NCBI RefSeq assembly: GCF_007677875.1
Contig: NZ_VEDO01000003.1
Location: 248,001-312,000 of the forward strand
Source of the DNA: Variovorax boronicumulans
GTDB taxonomy: Bacteria; Pseudomonadota; Gammaproteobacteria; Burkholderiales; Burkholderiaceae_C
Length of the DNA: 64,000 nucleotides
Reading direction: 5' to 3'
Positions 1-8,366 of the stretch are shown here, piece by piece. Position 1 is the first letter of the stretch; every line of letters starts with the position of its first letter. The notes beneath the pieces are model-generated. The model was not told the origin of the DNA, searched no databases, and worked only from the letters and a program-made list of their open reading frames with translations. Made by a program: the position numbers and the translations under genes.

Positions 1-64
1 GGGCGGGCAGGGCGGCCAGCAGCAGGGATGCCGCGGCGCAGAAGGAAAGGGAGATCTTGCGCAT
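1..64 (-). CDS. flgI: FlgI, flagellar P-ring protein (5' end only)
   Basis: Only the first 21 codons are in the window; the gene continues past the left edge. They begin MRKISLSFCAAASLLL and form a Sec signal peptide ending near LPA, as expected for the periplasmic P-ring subunit. The ATG follows the flgH stop by about ten bases, with a GAGG-type ribosome site between. The identity rests on the signal peptide and on position directly after flgH, so it is inferred from context rather than from the mature protein. Confidence 0.75.
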   Translation of the reverse strand, partial: MRKISLSFCAAASLLLAALPA

Positions 65-74
65 GGCAGCGTCC

Positions 75-743
75 TCAGAACGGCATCCAGGGGCTGTTGA
101 AGAAAGCGGTCAGCCAGCCCTGGCGCTGGCTTTCCGCGAGCGTGCCGCGGCCCGAGTAGGTGATGCGCGCATTGGCGATGCGCTGGGAGGACAGCCGGTT
201 GTCGGTGTCGATGTCGGCCACGCGCGCGTAGCCCGTCACGCGGATAAATTCCTCGCCCAGGTTCAGTGTGAGGCTCTTCTCGCCGCGGATGGCCAAGAGG
301 CCGTTGGGCAGCACCTCGGTCACCACCACAGTGATGGCTCCTTGCAGCGCGTTCTGCTGCGTGGCGGTGTTGGCCGCGTCCGAGCTGCGCTGGGCGTCGA
401 TGCCGATGTCGGTCTTCAGGCTCCTGCCGCGGAACAGGAAGGGCGTGATGGAGGTGCTGCTGTTCTTGTCGCTGGTCACGCCGCTGCGCTTGCTGGCCTG
501 GGTGGTCTCCTGCAGCACCACGGTCAGCACGTCGCCGGGCCGGAAGGCGCGGCTGTCGGAGGTCAGCGCGGTCACCGTGTCCATGGGCAGCACGCCGCCG
601 GACACGCCGCGGCGCGGCGTGCTGACGATGATGAGCGGCTCCTCGGGCTGGGCCGTGGCCTTGGGGATGGGCGGCAGCGTCTCGCAGCCGGCCAGCAGCA
701 GGCCGGCCAGCACCAGCAGGATCGACCAGGGCGACTTGTTCAT
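75..743 (-). CDS. flgH: FlgH, flagellar L-ring lipoprotein
   Basis: FlgH forms the outer-membrane L ring through which the rod passes. The protein of about 222 residues starts MNKSPWSILL and has a lipobox LLAGC with the lipidated cysteine at residue 20, followed by the usual proline-rich linker and the SLFRGRS-like region (here LFRGRSLKTD). The start at 743 is preferred over an upstream ATG at 758 because GGAGG lies seven bases before it and the signal peptide then has normal length. It lies between flgG and flgI in the order of standard flg operons. Confidence 0.95.
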   Translation of the reverse strand: MNKSPWSILLVLAGLLLAGCETLPPIPKATAQPEEPLIIVSTPRRGVSGGVLPMDTVTALTSDSRAFRPGDVLTVVLQETTQASKRSGVTSDKNSSTSITPFLFRGRSLKTDIGIDAQRSSDAANTATQQNALQGAITVVVTEVLPNGLLAIRGEKSLTLNLGEEFIRVTGYARVADIDTDNRLSSQRIANARITYSGRGTLAESQRQGWLTAFFNSPWMPF

Positions 744-770
744 TTCAGACCTCCGCAATGCACCCGGGAC

Positions 771-1559
771 TTACCTCGCAACCTGCGCCAGGTTCTGCAG
801 CATGTTGTCGGCGGCCGAGAGCACCTTGGTGTTCATCTCGTAGGTGCGTTGGGCGGCGATCATGTCCACCATCTCCTCGGCCACCTGCACGTTGGAACCT
901 TCCAGCGCGCCCTGCTTGAGCTTGCCGCGGCCGTCCTCGCCCGGGTTGCCCTCGGCCGGCTCGCCGCTGGACTGCGTCTGCTGGTACAGGTTGTCGCCGA
1001 TGGCCAGCAGGCCCGTGGGGTTGACGAACGTCGCCATGGTCAGCTGGCCCAGCTCGGTCGGCGTGGTGGCGTTGCCCACCATGGCCGAGACGATGCCGTT
1101 CTCGCCGATCGTGATGCCGGTGGCATTGGCCGGCACCGTGATCTGCGGGTTGATCGGCAGGCCCTGGGCATTGGTCAGCCGGCCTTCCAGCGACAGGCCG
1201 AGCTGGCCGGCGCGCGTGTAGGCGGTCTCGCCGCTGGGCAGCTCCACCTGCAGAAAGCCGTTGCCGATGATGGCCACGTCCAGCTCGCGGCCGGTGGTCT
1301 GCAGGCTGCCCGCGGTGAACACCTTCTGCGTGCCAGCCACGCGCGTGCCGTTGCCCAACTGCACACCGCCGTCGGCATTACGGTTGGCCGCCATCTGCGC
1401 GCCAGGCTGCTGCTCCACGGTGTAGAACAGGTCCTCGAAGACCACGCGGTCGCGCTTGTAGCCGACGGTGTTCACGTTGGCCAGGTTGTTGGCGATGGCC
1501 TGCAGCTTGGCGTCCTGGGCCTGCACGCCGGTCTTGCTCACCCACAGTGCGGGATTCAT
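771..1559 (-). CDS. flgG: FlgG, distal rod protein
   Basis: This is the distal rod subunit. It has 262 residues, the normal FlgG length. The N-terminal rod/hook signature is clear (QAIANNLANVNTVGYKRD), followed by the FlgG-type extension (FEDLFYTVEQQPG). The C-terminal helix EEMVDMIAAQRTYEMNTKV forms the D0 domain that packs in the rod. An AAGGAG ribosome site precedes the ATG. The gene sits between flgF and flgH, with 32 bases to flgF, and is probably co-transcribed from flgB. Confidence 0.97.
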   Translation of the reverse strand: MNPALWVSKTGVQAQDAKLQAIANNLANVNTVGYKRDRVVFEDLFYTVEQQPGAQMAANRNADGGVQLGNGTRVAGTQKVFTAGSLQTTGRELDVAIIGNGFLQVELPSGETAYTRAGQLGLSLEGRLTNAQGLPINPQITVPANATGITIGENGIVSAMVGNATTPTELGQLTMATFVNPTGLLAIGDNLYQQTQSSGEPAEGNPGEDGRGKLKQGALEGSNVQVAEEMVDMIAAQRTYEMNTKVLSAADNMLQNLAQVAR

Positions 1560-1591
1560 GTCGTTTCTCCTTGTCGTTCAGGTGCTGCGCG

Positions 1592-2317
1592 TCACTCGCG
1601 CAGCAGCCGGTTGCCGTTGGCGGCCATCTCGTCGGCGGCCTTGAACAGCTTCATCTGCATCTCGAAATCGCGGTTGATCTGCAGCGTGGCCACCATCTCC
1701 TCGATCGGCGAGACGTTGCTGCCTTCCAGGTAACCGCCGCGCACCTGCACCTCGTCGCTGGGTGGCAGGGGGCCGCCGTCGCGGCCGACCAGCAGGCCGA
1801 CCTCGTTCTTGCGCAGCGCGCCGGGCTCGGGCTTGACCAGCTTGAGCCTGTCGATGACCTGCATCTCCTGCGTGCCCTCCGGCAGCACGAGCACCGTGCC
1901 GTCGGCCGCGATCTCGATGTGGTTGGTGGCCGGCAACACGATGGGGCCGCCTTCGCCGAGCACGGCGCGGCCGTCCAGCTGCAGCTGGCCCTCGGCGTCG
2001 AGCGTGAAGGCGCCTGCGCGCGTGTAGGCCTCGCCGTCGCCGTAGGCCACGGCGAACAGGCCCTCGCCGACGATGGCCGCGTCGAGCTCGCGGCCGGTCG
2101 GGGCCAAGGTGCCGCTGCGCGTCTGCACCGCGTCGGCGTCGATGCGTGCCATGTGGCGCGCGTCGTAGCCATAGCCTTGCACGGACTGGTGCGCGGCCGT
2201 TTCCATGTCGGCACGGAAGCCCGTGGTGCCGGCATTGGCCAGGTTGTTGGCGCGCACCTGCTGGGCCTTGAGCGCACGCTCGGCCCCGGCCATGGCGGAG
2301 TAGATCAGCGCATCCAT
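1592..2317 (-). CDS. flgF: FlgF, proximal rod protein
   Basis: The protein of 241 residues starts MDALIYSAMAGAERAL, typical of FlgF. It has the rod signature RANNLANAGTTGFRADM and the C-terminal helix EEMVATLQINRDFEMQMK. Together with FlgB, FlgC and FlgG it builds the flagellar rod. Only seven bases separate it from flgE upstream, consistent with one transcript. Confidence 0.95.
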   Translation of the reverse strand: MDALIYSAMAGAERALKAQQVRANNLANAGTTGFRADMETAAHQSVQGYGYDARHMARIDADAVQTRSGTLAPTGRELDAAIVGEGLFAVAYGDGEAYTRAGAFTLDAEGQLQLDGRAVLGEGGPIVLPATNHIEIAADGTVLVLPEGTQEMQVIDRLKLVKPEPGALRKNEVGLLVGRDGGPLPPSDEVQVRGGYLEGSNVSPIEEMVATLQINRDFEMQMKLFKAADEMAANGNRLLRE

Positions 2318-2324
2318 CGCGGCC

Positions 2325-3527
2325 TCAGACGGCTTGCATGAGCGACTGCATCATGTCGTCGGCGGTCGAGATCACCTTGGTGTTGGCCTGGTAGTTGCGC
2401 TGCGAGGTCATGAGGTTCACGAGCTCGGAGGTCATGTCCACGTTGGACTGCTCGATGGCGCCCACCGTCAGCTCGCCGGCCATGCCGGTGCCCGGCGTGG
2501 CGTACAGCGGCGTGCCCGAGTTGGAGGTGGTGGTCCAGCTGGTGTCGCTGATGGCCTGCAGGGCCTGCTCGTTCGGGAAGGTGGCCAGCGCCACGGTGCC
2601 GACCTTCTGCTTCTGCCCGTTGCTGTACTCCGCGATGACCGAGCCGTCCTCGGACAGCGTGACGTTCACGCGCGTGCCCGAGGCGTAGCCGTTCGGTGCG
2701 TTGACCGAGGGGCGAGATTCGCCCGCGTACTGCGTGGTGCCGGTGTAGTCCTGCGCGATGCTGAGCGCGTCCGCACCGGCCGGCGCAGCCGTCAGCGTCA
2801 CGGCCGGCACGGCGGCGAGCTGGCCGTCGGTGCCGAAGTTCAACACCTGCGTGGCCGGGGTGGCGGTGGCGCCGTCGAAGGTGTAGTGCACGGTCACCTG
2901 GTTGGTGCCGGTCTTCACGAAGTACTGCGTCACCGTGTGCTGGCTGCCGAGCGAGTCGTAGACCACCGAGACGTCCGAGCTGTTGTAGGTCAGCGGGTTG
3001 GTGGCGTCGAAGGCCGCCGTCGGCGCCACCCAGTCCGAGGACAGGTTGCTCACGTACTGCATGCGCGAGGTGGCCTGGGCTGCCACCTGGCCGCTCGGGA
3101 CCTGCAGGTCGCCCATGGCGCCCAGGCCGGCGCCGTCCACCGGCACGCCGCCCGCGTCGCGCTGCACGGCATAGCCCTGCACGCGGCGGTTGGAGGCGTC
3201 CACGAGGTAGCCGTTCTGGTCGGTGCCGAAAATGCCCACGCGCGTGTAGACCTCCACGCCGCTGGATTCCTTGGTCACGAAGAAGCCGCGGCCCTGCACC
3301 ATGGCGTCCAGCCCGCGGCCGGTGGTCATGGCGCCGCCGCCGATGTCGATGCTCTGCGTCAGCGAGTTGATCTGCGCCCCGGCCGGCTGGCTGCCTGCAT
3401 AGAGCGAAGCGAAGTTGGCGCGCGTGGACTTGAAGCCGTAGGTGCCCGCGTTGGCGATGTTGTTGCTGATGGAGTCCAGCGAGGTGTTGATGGCGTTGAT
3501 GCCGGACAGTGCGATTTCGAAGCTCAT
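2325..3527 (-). CDS. flgE: FlgE, flagellar hook protein
   Basis: This is the hook subunit, 400 residues, within the usual FlgE range. The N terminus MSFEIALSGINAINTSLDSI and the motif NNIANAGTYGFKS form the D0 domain. The Ala/Thr/Gly-rich middle is the variable outer domain. The C terminus ends with SELVNLMTSQRNYQANTKV, the second half of D0. It follows flgD by 18 bases, and FlgD caps the growing hook made of this protein. Confidence 0.96.
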   Translation of the reverse strand: MSFEIALSGINAINTSLDSISNNIANAGTYGFKSTRANFASLYAGSQPAGAQINSLTQSIDIGGGAMTTGRGLDAMVQGRGFFVTKESSGVEVYTRVGIFGTDQNGYLVDASNRRVQGYAVQRDAGGVPVDGAGLGAMGDLQVPSGQVAAQATSRMQYVSNLSSDWVAPTAAFDATNPLTYNSSDVSVVYDSLGSQHTVTQYFVKTGTNQVTVHYTFDGATATPATQVLNFGTDGQLAAVPAVTLTAAPAGADALSIAQDYTGTTQYAGESRPSVNAPNGYASGTRVNVTLSEDGSVIAEYSNGQKQKVGTVALATFPNEQALQAISDTSWTTTSNSGTPLYATPGTGMAGELTVGAIEQSNVDMTSELVNLMTSQRNYQANTKVISTADDMMQSLMQAV

Positions 3528-3545
3528 GGCGTTCTCCTCAGGACT

Positions 3546-4220
3546 TCAGTTGATCGGGGTGGTGGGGCGGCCGTGGAAGCCGACGAGGGACGAAGCGGGA
3601 ACCTGGCCGACACCGGCCACCAGCACCATGGCGGCGCCGTTGGCGCCGATCTGCACGTTGCCCAGCAGGCCGGTGACGCTGGTGGCCGGCGTCTCCTTCG
3701 TGCTGGTCTCCACGCTCAGCGCATAGCTGCCGGCCGGGATGCCCAGCGCGGCCGGGTCGACCGCCGTGGAGACCGTGCCGATGGGCTTGGTGCCCAGCTC
3801 GATGCTGAACTTCTTGCCGCCCGTGCCCGTCAGCACCAGCGTGGTCTTGGTGCTGAGGCTGGAAAGGGTGAAGTCGACCTGCACGGGTTCCTTGTCGAGC
3901 TGGACCTGGCTGGTCTGCACCGTGACGTCGGTGCCGACCTGCGAGCCCAGCGAGATCACCTGCATGCTGGCCATGGCGCTGGCGCTGGCCGTGCCCTGGT
4001 CGGCCAGCAGGCGCAGCGCCTCGACCTGGCTCAGTTGCGAGAGCTGGCCCACGAAGGCGGCCGGGTCGGTCGGCTCCAGTGGGTTCTGGTTGCGGATCTG
4101 CGCGACCAGCAGCTTGACGAACAGGTCGGAGATGTCGCCGCCGAGCGCCGAGGCGATGCTGGGCAGGCCGGCATTGGCCGACGTGCCGCTGGAGGTCTGG
4201 TTGTTGACGGTGGTGACCAT
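3546..4220 (-). CDS. flgD: FlgD, hook capping protein
   Basis: FlgD is the scaffold at the tip of the growing hook. This copy has 224 residues. Residues 30-80 hold the conserved FlgD N-terminal region (FVKLLVAQIRNQNPLEPTDP and FVGQLSQLSQVE). A beta-rich Ig/tudor-like region follows from about residue 100. It lies five bases after flgC in the order flgB-C-D-E found in most flagellar operons. Confidence 0.95.
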   Translation of the reverse strand: MVTTVNNQTSSGTSANAGLPSIASALGGDISDLFVKLLVAQIRNQNPLEPTDPAAFVGQLSQLSQVEALRLLADQGTASASAMASMQVISLGSQVGTDVTVQTSQVQLDKEPVQVDFTLSSLSTKTTLVLTGTGGKKFSIELGTKPIGTVSTAVDPAALGIPAGSYALSVETSTKETPATSVTGLLGNVQIGANGAAMVLVAGVGQVPASSLVGFHGRPTTPIN

Positions 4221-4225
4221 GGTGT

Positions 4226-4645
4226 TCAGCTTTCTCCGAGGCGCAGCAAAGAAGCCTGCATCGACTTGACGCGGCTCAGCACCTCGACATTGGTCTCGAA
4301 GGCGCGCGAGGCCGACAGCATGTCGGTCATCTCGGCCACCGAGTTGACGTTGGAATAGAAGACGTTGCCGTCGGCGTTGGCCAGCGGGTGGTCGGGCTCG
4401 TGCACGCGGCGCAGCGGCTCGGGGCTTTCCACCACGTCCAGCACCTGCACGCGGCTGCCGGCCGACTGGGTGCCCTGGCCGAGCTGCGCGATGGCCGCGA
4501 ACACCGGCTTGCGCGCGCGGTAGCCGTCGGCCTCGGTGCCGGCGGCGCTCTGCGCGTTGGCCAGATTGCTGGAGATGGTGTTCAGCCGCACGGTCTGCGC
4601 CGACATGGCGGAGCCGGCGATCTGGGCGATGGCGCGAAAACTCAT
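4226..4645 (-). CDS. flgC: FlgC, proximal rod protein
   Basis: This proximal rod subunit has 139 residues, the normal length. It begins MSFRAIAQIAGSAMSAQTVR and has the rod signature ISSNLANAQSA. The C-terminal helix (SVAEMTDMLSASRAFETNVE) completes the D0 domain. It is spaced 22 bases after flgB and five bases before flgD, in the standard order. Confidence 0.95.
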   Translation of the reverse strand: MSFRAIAQIAGSAMSAQTVRLNTISSNLANAQSAAGTEADGYRARKPVFAAIAQLGQGTQSAGSRVQVLDVVESPEPLRRVHEPDHPLANADGNVFYSNVNSVAEMTDMLSASRAFETNVEVLSRVKSMQASLLRLGES

Positions 4646-4667
4646 GGGGTGCTCCTCACTGTCCGGG

Positions 4668-5030
4668 TCACTGGCCCGAAATGGCCTTGGCGAGGCCCTT
4701 GAGCTTCATGTCCACGAAGCGCAGGCTGGTCGCGAAATCTGCGGCGTTCTGCGAGAACGCGGCCTGCTCGACACCCAGCTCCACGGTGTTGCCGTCCTGC
4801 GAGGCGTGCTGCGGCAGCCGGTACATCAGTTCCGGCGCGCCGCTGTCCAGCACCGCGAACGGGTCGTCCCCGCCGGCGCGGCGCAAGGCCTGGGCGAAGT
4901 CCACGTCGCGCGCCTGGTAACCCGGCGTGCTCTCGTTGGCCAGGTTGGACGCGAGGACCTTGGTACGATCCGCGCGTAGCCGCAAGGCGTCCGCATGCAG
5001 GCCCAGGGCCTTGTCGAATTGAAGTCCCAT
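4668..5030 (-). CDS. flgB: FlgB, proximal rod protein
   Basis: This first rod subunit has 120 residues. It begins MGLQFDKALGLHADALRLRA, has the rod signature ASNLANESTPGYQARD, and ends in a short helix (AADFATSLRFVDMKLKGLAK). The start at 5030 is chosen because AAGGGG lies just upstream and the length then fits FlgB; the reading frame stays open far upstream without any family similarity. Its first 36 bases overlap, on the opposite strand, the start region of flgA. Confidence 0.94.
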   Translation of the reverse strand: MGLQFDKALGLHADALRLRADRTKVLASNLANESTPGYQARDVDFAQALRRAGGDDPFAVLDSGAPELMYRLPQHASQDGNTVELGVEQAAFSQNAADFATSLRFVDMKLKGLAKAISGQ

Positions 5031-5750
5031 CACATCCCCTTTCGTCTGTCCATCTGGTCGTTGGGCCTGGCCGTGGCCCTGCCGCTGGTGGCGCTGGCCA
5101 CCGTGCCGGCGCGCGTCGAAGACCTGGTCGAACAGGCCGCGCGCGACTGGCTGGTCGAGCAGGCCGACCAGCGCGCCCTGGCCGAACCCGTGTTCGAGGT
5201 CAAGGCCGTGGCGCGGTTGCCGCAGCCCTTGCCGCCCTGTGCCGCGCCGCTCACGGTGGACGCGCTGGAGACACGCTCCATCGCGCGCATGCGCTTTGCC
5301 GTGGTCTGTCCCGGCAACGACGGTTGGCAACGCGAGTGGATCGTGCGGGCCGCGGTTTCCGCGCTGGTTGTGGTGGCCGCGCGCGACGTGCCGGCCAACC
5401 GCGCGCTGCAGGCCGAGGACCTGGCCATCGAGCGGCGCCCGCTGACCGACCTGGCCGGCGCCATCACGCTCCCCGAAGACGCCATCGCGCAATCCAGCAG
5501 CCGCACGCTGCGCACCGGCCAGGCGCTGCATGCGCGCTGGCTGTCGGCGCCCGTGCTCGTCAAGCGCGGCGACAGCGTCACGATCCGCGCGCGCAACGGC
5601 GGTGTCGAAGTCAGCGCGGCCGGCGAGGCGCTGGAGAACGGCAAACCGCGCCAGGTCGTGCGCGTGCGCAACACCACCACCGGCAAGGTGATCCGCGCCA
5701 GGGTGCTGGAGCAGGGGCTGGTCGAGCCGGAAAACATGGGCGGGTCCTGA
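4995..5750 (+). CDS. flgA: FlgA, P-ring assembly chaperone
   Basis: FlgA is a periplasmic chaperone needed for P-ring formation by FlgI. The reading frame of 251 residues has a hydrophobic signal segment at residues 19-36 (WSLGLAVALPLVALA). The C-terminal SAF/ChapFlgA region includes ARDVPANRALQAEDLAIERR and LVKRGDSVTIRARNGGVEV. It is divergent from flgB. The ATG at 4995 lies inside flgB on the other strand; a TTG at 5019 would avoid most of the overlap, so the start is uncertain. The stop is 14 bases from that of the convergent muramidase gene. Confidence 0.88.
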   Translation: MQAQGLVELKSHHIPFRLSIWSLGLAVALPLVALATVPARVEDLVEQAARDWLVEQADQRALAEPVFEVKAVARLPQPLPPCAAPLTVDALETRSIARMRFAVVCPGNDGWQREWIVRAAVSALVVVAARDVPANRALQAEDLAIERRPLTDLAGAITLPEDAIAQSSSRTLRTGQALHARWLSAPVLVKRGDSVTIRARNGGVEVSAAGEALENGKPRQVVRVRNTTTGKVIRARVLEQGLVEPENMGGS

Positions 5751-5766
5751 TGCATCATGGCCTGCG

Positions 5767-6597
5767 TCATTCGCCGACAGCGCTGCGCGCGCGCACCTGG
5801 CGTGCCACCCGCGCAAGCTTGTCGGCATAGCCGGGGTCGGTGGCGTAGCCGCCGCGCATCAGCCCCTGGGCAAAGGCTGCGGCATCGCTGCCGGTGTTGA
5901 GCGCGTCCTGGTAGCGCGGGCTGCTCTGCAGCAGCTGGGCGTAGTCGCGGAAGGCGCTGGCATGGTCCGGGTAGGCGCGGAAAGCCTCAGTGGTCTTGCG
6001 CGCCTCGCCGTCCGCGTATTCGGTGGTCAGCGCCTGCACGCTGGCACCGCGCCAGCCTGCGCTGGCCTTGATGCCGAACAGGTTGCGGCTGTCGCCGCCG
6101 TCGGCCCCGCGCAGCGGGCGCCGGCCCCAACCCGATTCGAGCGCGGCGTGCGCGGCCACCACCTCGGGCGCCACGCCCAGCGCGGCGCCGGCCTCGCGCG
6201 CCCAGGGCGCGATGGTCTGCAGGAAGTCCTGCTGCGCCGCCGCGGGCACGGCCTCGCCAGGCGGCAGCACAGGCGCCCCGGTGGAGCGCACCGGGGTGCG
6301 CGCCAGGGCCGGTGTCAGCAAAGGCAGGGGCTGGCCGGGCGGGGCGTCCACCGCGGCGGCCTGCAGCGCGGCCACGCGGCGCAGCAGGCCCTCGGTGCCC
6401 AGCGCCGGCAGATCGCTCTGGTTCCAGCCATTGCGCACGAGGTCGGTGATCTCGGCCTGGGCATCGCGCATGGCGCTGGCGAAGCTGGCGGACTGCACGG
6501 CGGCGCTGCCGGCGGCCCAGGATGGGGTCGGTGCGGTGGGTGCGGCCGGTGCCAGCGCGCGCAGGCCTGTGCGGGACGCGAACTCAGGCGTCTGCAT
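5767..6597 (-). CDS. flgJ: FlgJ-type flagellar muramidase (stand-alone glucosaminidase domain)
   Basis: This 276-residue protein matches the C-terminal peptidoglycan hydrolase half of FlgJ. From about residue 120 it shows the glucosaminidase fold, with the catalytic glutamate E154 in the motif AALESGWGRR and the downstream blocks RNLFGIKAS and AFRAYPDHASAFRDYAQLL. Residues 1-115 are low-complexity and lack the rod-binding N-terminal domain of bifunctional FlgJ. It probably opens the cell wall for the rod. The ATG at 6597 overlaps the flgN end by 14 bases, so it belongs to the flgMN transcript. A separate rod-cap protein may lie left of the window. Confidence 0.85.
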   Translation of the reverse strand: MQTPEFASRTGLRALAPAAPTAPTPSWAAGSAAVQSASFASAMRDAQAEITDLVRNGWNQSDLPALGTEGLLRRVAALQAAAVDAPPGQPLPLLTPALARTPVRSTGAPVLPPGEAVPAAAQQDFLQTIAPWAREAGAALGVAPEVVAAHAALESGWGRRPLRGADGGDSRNLFGIKASAGWRGASVQALTTEYADGEARKTTEAFRAYPDHASAFRDYAQLLQSSPRYQDALNTGSDAAAFAQGLMRGGYATDPGYADKLARVARQVRARSAVGE

Positions 6598-7057
6598 AGA
6601 GCGGATCCTCGGTGCCGTGCAGCACACGGGTGAGCAGCTGGTGCTGCTCGGTCAGCAGGCGGGCGTTGCGCAGGTTCAGGGCCTTGCAGTCCTGCACGGC
6701 CTGTTCCAGCCGGTCCCACAGCCGCTGCACCGCGGCGCGCTGCGCGGCGGGCCACTGTGCGACCAGGGCCGGCACGCTGGGGGCGGCACCACCGCCGAGC
6801 CGCGCGAGCAGCCCGTCGCGGAACTGGCGGCGCGCATCGAGCCGCTCGACCAGGGCGACGATGGCATCGGCCAGCGGCGCCATGGCCTGCGCTTCATGGC
6901 GCAGCGCGCTGGCGAACTGCTGCGCGAGCAGCCCCTGCAGCGCGGCATAGTCGTCCAGGTCGGACTGCACGTCGCGCAGCAGCCGTTCCATGGCCGGGCG
7001 CGGCATGCGGGCCGTGCCCGCTGGCGTGGCGTGGGCGGTCGCACCGGGCAGGCTCAT
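6584..7057 (-). CDS. flgN: FlgN, hook-filament junction export chaperone
   Basis: FlgN is the cytoplasmic chaperone for FlgK and FlgL. This 157-residue protein is strongly helical and includes DVQSDLDDYAALQGLLAQQF and a C-terminal CKALNLRNARLLTEQ segment similar to FlgN. The start at 7057 overlaps the flgM stop (ATGA), as usual for flgMN. Its FlgK and FlgL clients are not in the window and would be expected to the left. The family is weakly conserved, so the call leans on position. Confidence 0.82.
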   Translation of the reverse strand: MSLPGATAHATPAGTARMPRPAMERLLRDVQSDLDDYAALQGLLAQQFASALRHEAQAMAPLADAIVALVERLDARRQFRDGLLARLGGGAAPSVPALVAQWPAAQRAAVQRLWDRLEQAVQDCKALNLRNARLLTEQHQLLTRVLHGTEDPLYADA

Positions 7058-7329
7058 CCGCGGCTCCCGTGGTAGCGCTCGATGAGCTGGGCGAGCTTGC
7101 CGGCGTCGAAGCCGAGCTCGCCGCGCTCCAGCGCGGCGCGGATCTCGGCCACGCGGGCGGCATCGATCTCGGGCATCTGCTGCAGTTGCGCGCGGGCGGT
7201 GGCGAGCAGCGCGCCGGTGGCCGAAGCGCCGCCAGCGGCCGCGGTGCCGTGCGGCGCGGCGGCGGCGGGCGCGGCTGCGGCCGGGGCGGCGGCCGGGGTG
7301 GCGGGCGTGCCGGAGCTGGTGATCTTCAT
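7054..7329 (-). CDS. flgM: FlgM, anti-sigma-28 factor
   Basis: FlgM binds FliA until the hook is complete and is then exported. The 91-residue protein starts MKITSSG and has a disordered Ala/Pro-rich N-terminal half. Its C-terminal half carries the FlgM block: RVAEIRAALERGELGFDAGKLAQLIERYH. The start at 7329 follows a GAGG site. It lies downstream of motB and four genes from fliA, the sigma factor it should control. Confidence 0.88.
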   Translation of the reverse strand: MKITSSGTPATPAAAPAAAAPAAAAPHGTAAAGGASATGALLATARAQLQQMPEIDAARVAEIRAALERGELGFDAGKLAQLIERYHGSRG

Positions 7330-7364
7330 GCGCAATCCTCGGGTTCTGGTTTCCATGGCCGTCC

Positions 7365-8366
7365 TCAACGCGCGCCCAGGCGCTCGCGCAGGGCCTGCAG
7401 GGCACTGCGCTCGGGAATCACCGCGTCAGCGCCCGGCACGAGCAGCGTGCTGCCTGCGGGCGGGCCGAACATGGCGCGGATGGCCTGGGCATGCTCGGTG
7501 GTCAGCACCAGCAGCTCGATGCGGCGGTTCACGTCGGCGTCGGAGCGGGTCAGGTCCAGCGGGGCGCGGTCGGCCATGCCAACGACCTGCAGCACGCTGG
7601 TGGTCGGCATGCCGCCGGCCATCATGTGAAAGCGCGCCGCCATGGCGCGGTTGTTGGCCAGCGACCAGTTCGACAGCGCACCCGGATAGGTCTCCACGCC
7701 GGCAAAGGGCGTGGAATCGGTGTGGCCCACGATCAGCATCTGGTTCTCGACCTGCGCGAACACCGGGCCGAGCTGGCGCAGCAGCTTGCGAAAACGCTCG
7801 GTCGGGTAGGCATTGCCGCGTTCGAACATGCCGAAGCGGTCGGTGTCGTGCAGCAGCACGCGCAGGCCGTAGGGCGTGACGATGTTCTGCAGGTTGCTGG
7901 CCAGGCCCGTGTCGTCGGCCATGCGCGTGATCACCACGGCCAGCTCGCGCAGGTCGGCGGCGGTCTCGTAGCGCCGCGCGGGCGGCTGGTCGGGCCGGGG
8001 CGGGTTCGGCGGCCCGGCCTTGTGGGTCTCGCCGTTGGCATAGGCCTTGCGCGGCTGCAGCGTGTCGCTCTGGGCGGGCACGGGCTCGCGCGGGATCAGG
8101 CTGCCGCGCTGCTGGTCGAGCTTGGCGATCAGGCTGCCGCCGTCCTCGAACAGCTTGCCGCCCTGGGTGTGGCGCAGGTCGGCCACCGCCTCTTCGGACG
8201 TGCGCGCGGCCAGGATCCACAGCACCAGGAACAGGCACATGAGGGCCAGCACGAAGTCGGCGAACGCCACCTTCCAGGCGCCGCCATGGGCTTCGTCGTG
8301 CCCCTTCTTGGACACCTTCTTGATGATGGTGGCATGGCCTTTGTCGCGGCCGGCGGCGGTGTTCAT
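7365..8366 (-). CDS. motB: MotB/LafU, flagellar stator protein
   Basis: This stator subunit anchors the motor to peptidoglycan. It has 333 residues. The N terminus has the MotB signature HGGAWKVAFADFVLALM with the ion-channel aspartate at residue 37, followed by one membrane segment. The C-terminal half is an OmpA-like domain (IVGHTDSTPFAG and NWSLANNRAMAARF). The start at 8366 overlaps the motA stop (ATGA). The signature and the position after motA match LafU of lateral systems. Whether it conducts protons or sodium is not shown by the sequence. Confidence 0.94.
   Translation of the reverse strand: MNTAAGRDKGHATIIKKVSKKGHDEAHGGAWKVAFADFVLALMCLFLVLWILAARTSEEAVADLRHTQGGKLFEDGGSLIAKLDQQRGSLIPREPVPAQSDTLQPRKAYANGETHKAGPPNPPRPDQPPARRYETAADLRELAVVITRMADDTGLASNLQNIVTPYGLRVLLHDTDRFGMFERGNAYPTERFRKLLRQLGPVFAQVENQMLIVGHTDSTPFAGVETYPGALSNWSLANNRAMAARFHMMAGGMPTTSVLQVVGMADRAPLDLTRSDADVNRRIELLVLTTEHAQAIRAMFGPPAGSTLLVPGADAVIPERSALQALRERLGAR

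Noticed and set aside
57-1733. Plus-strand frame over flgH and flgG
   Set aside because: It is antisense to two well-defined flagellar genes and has no family features.
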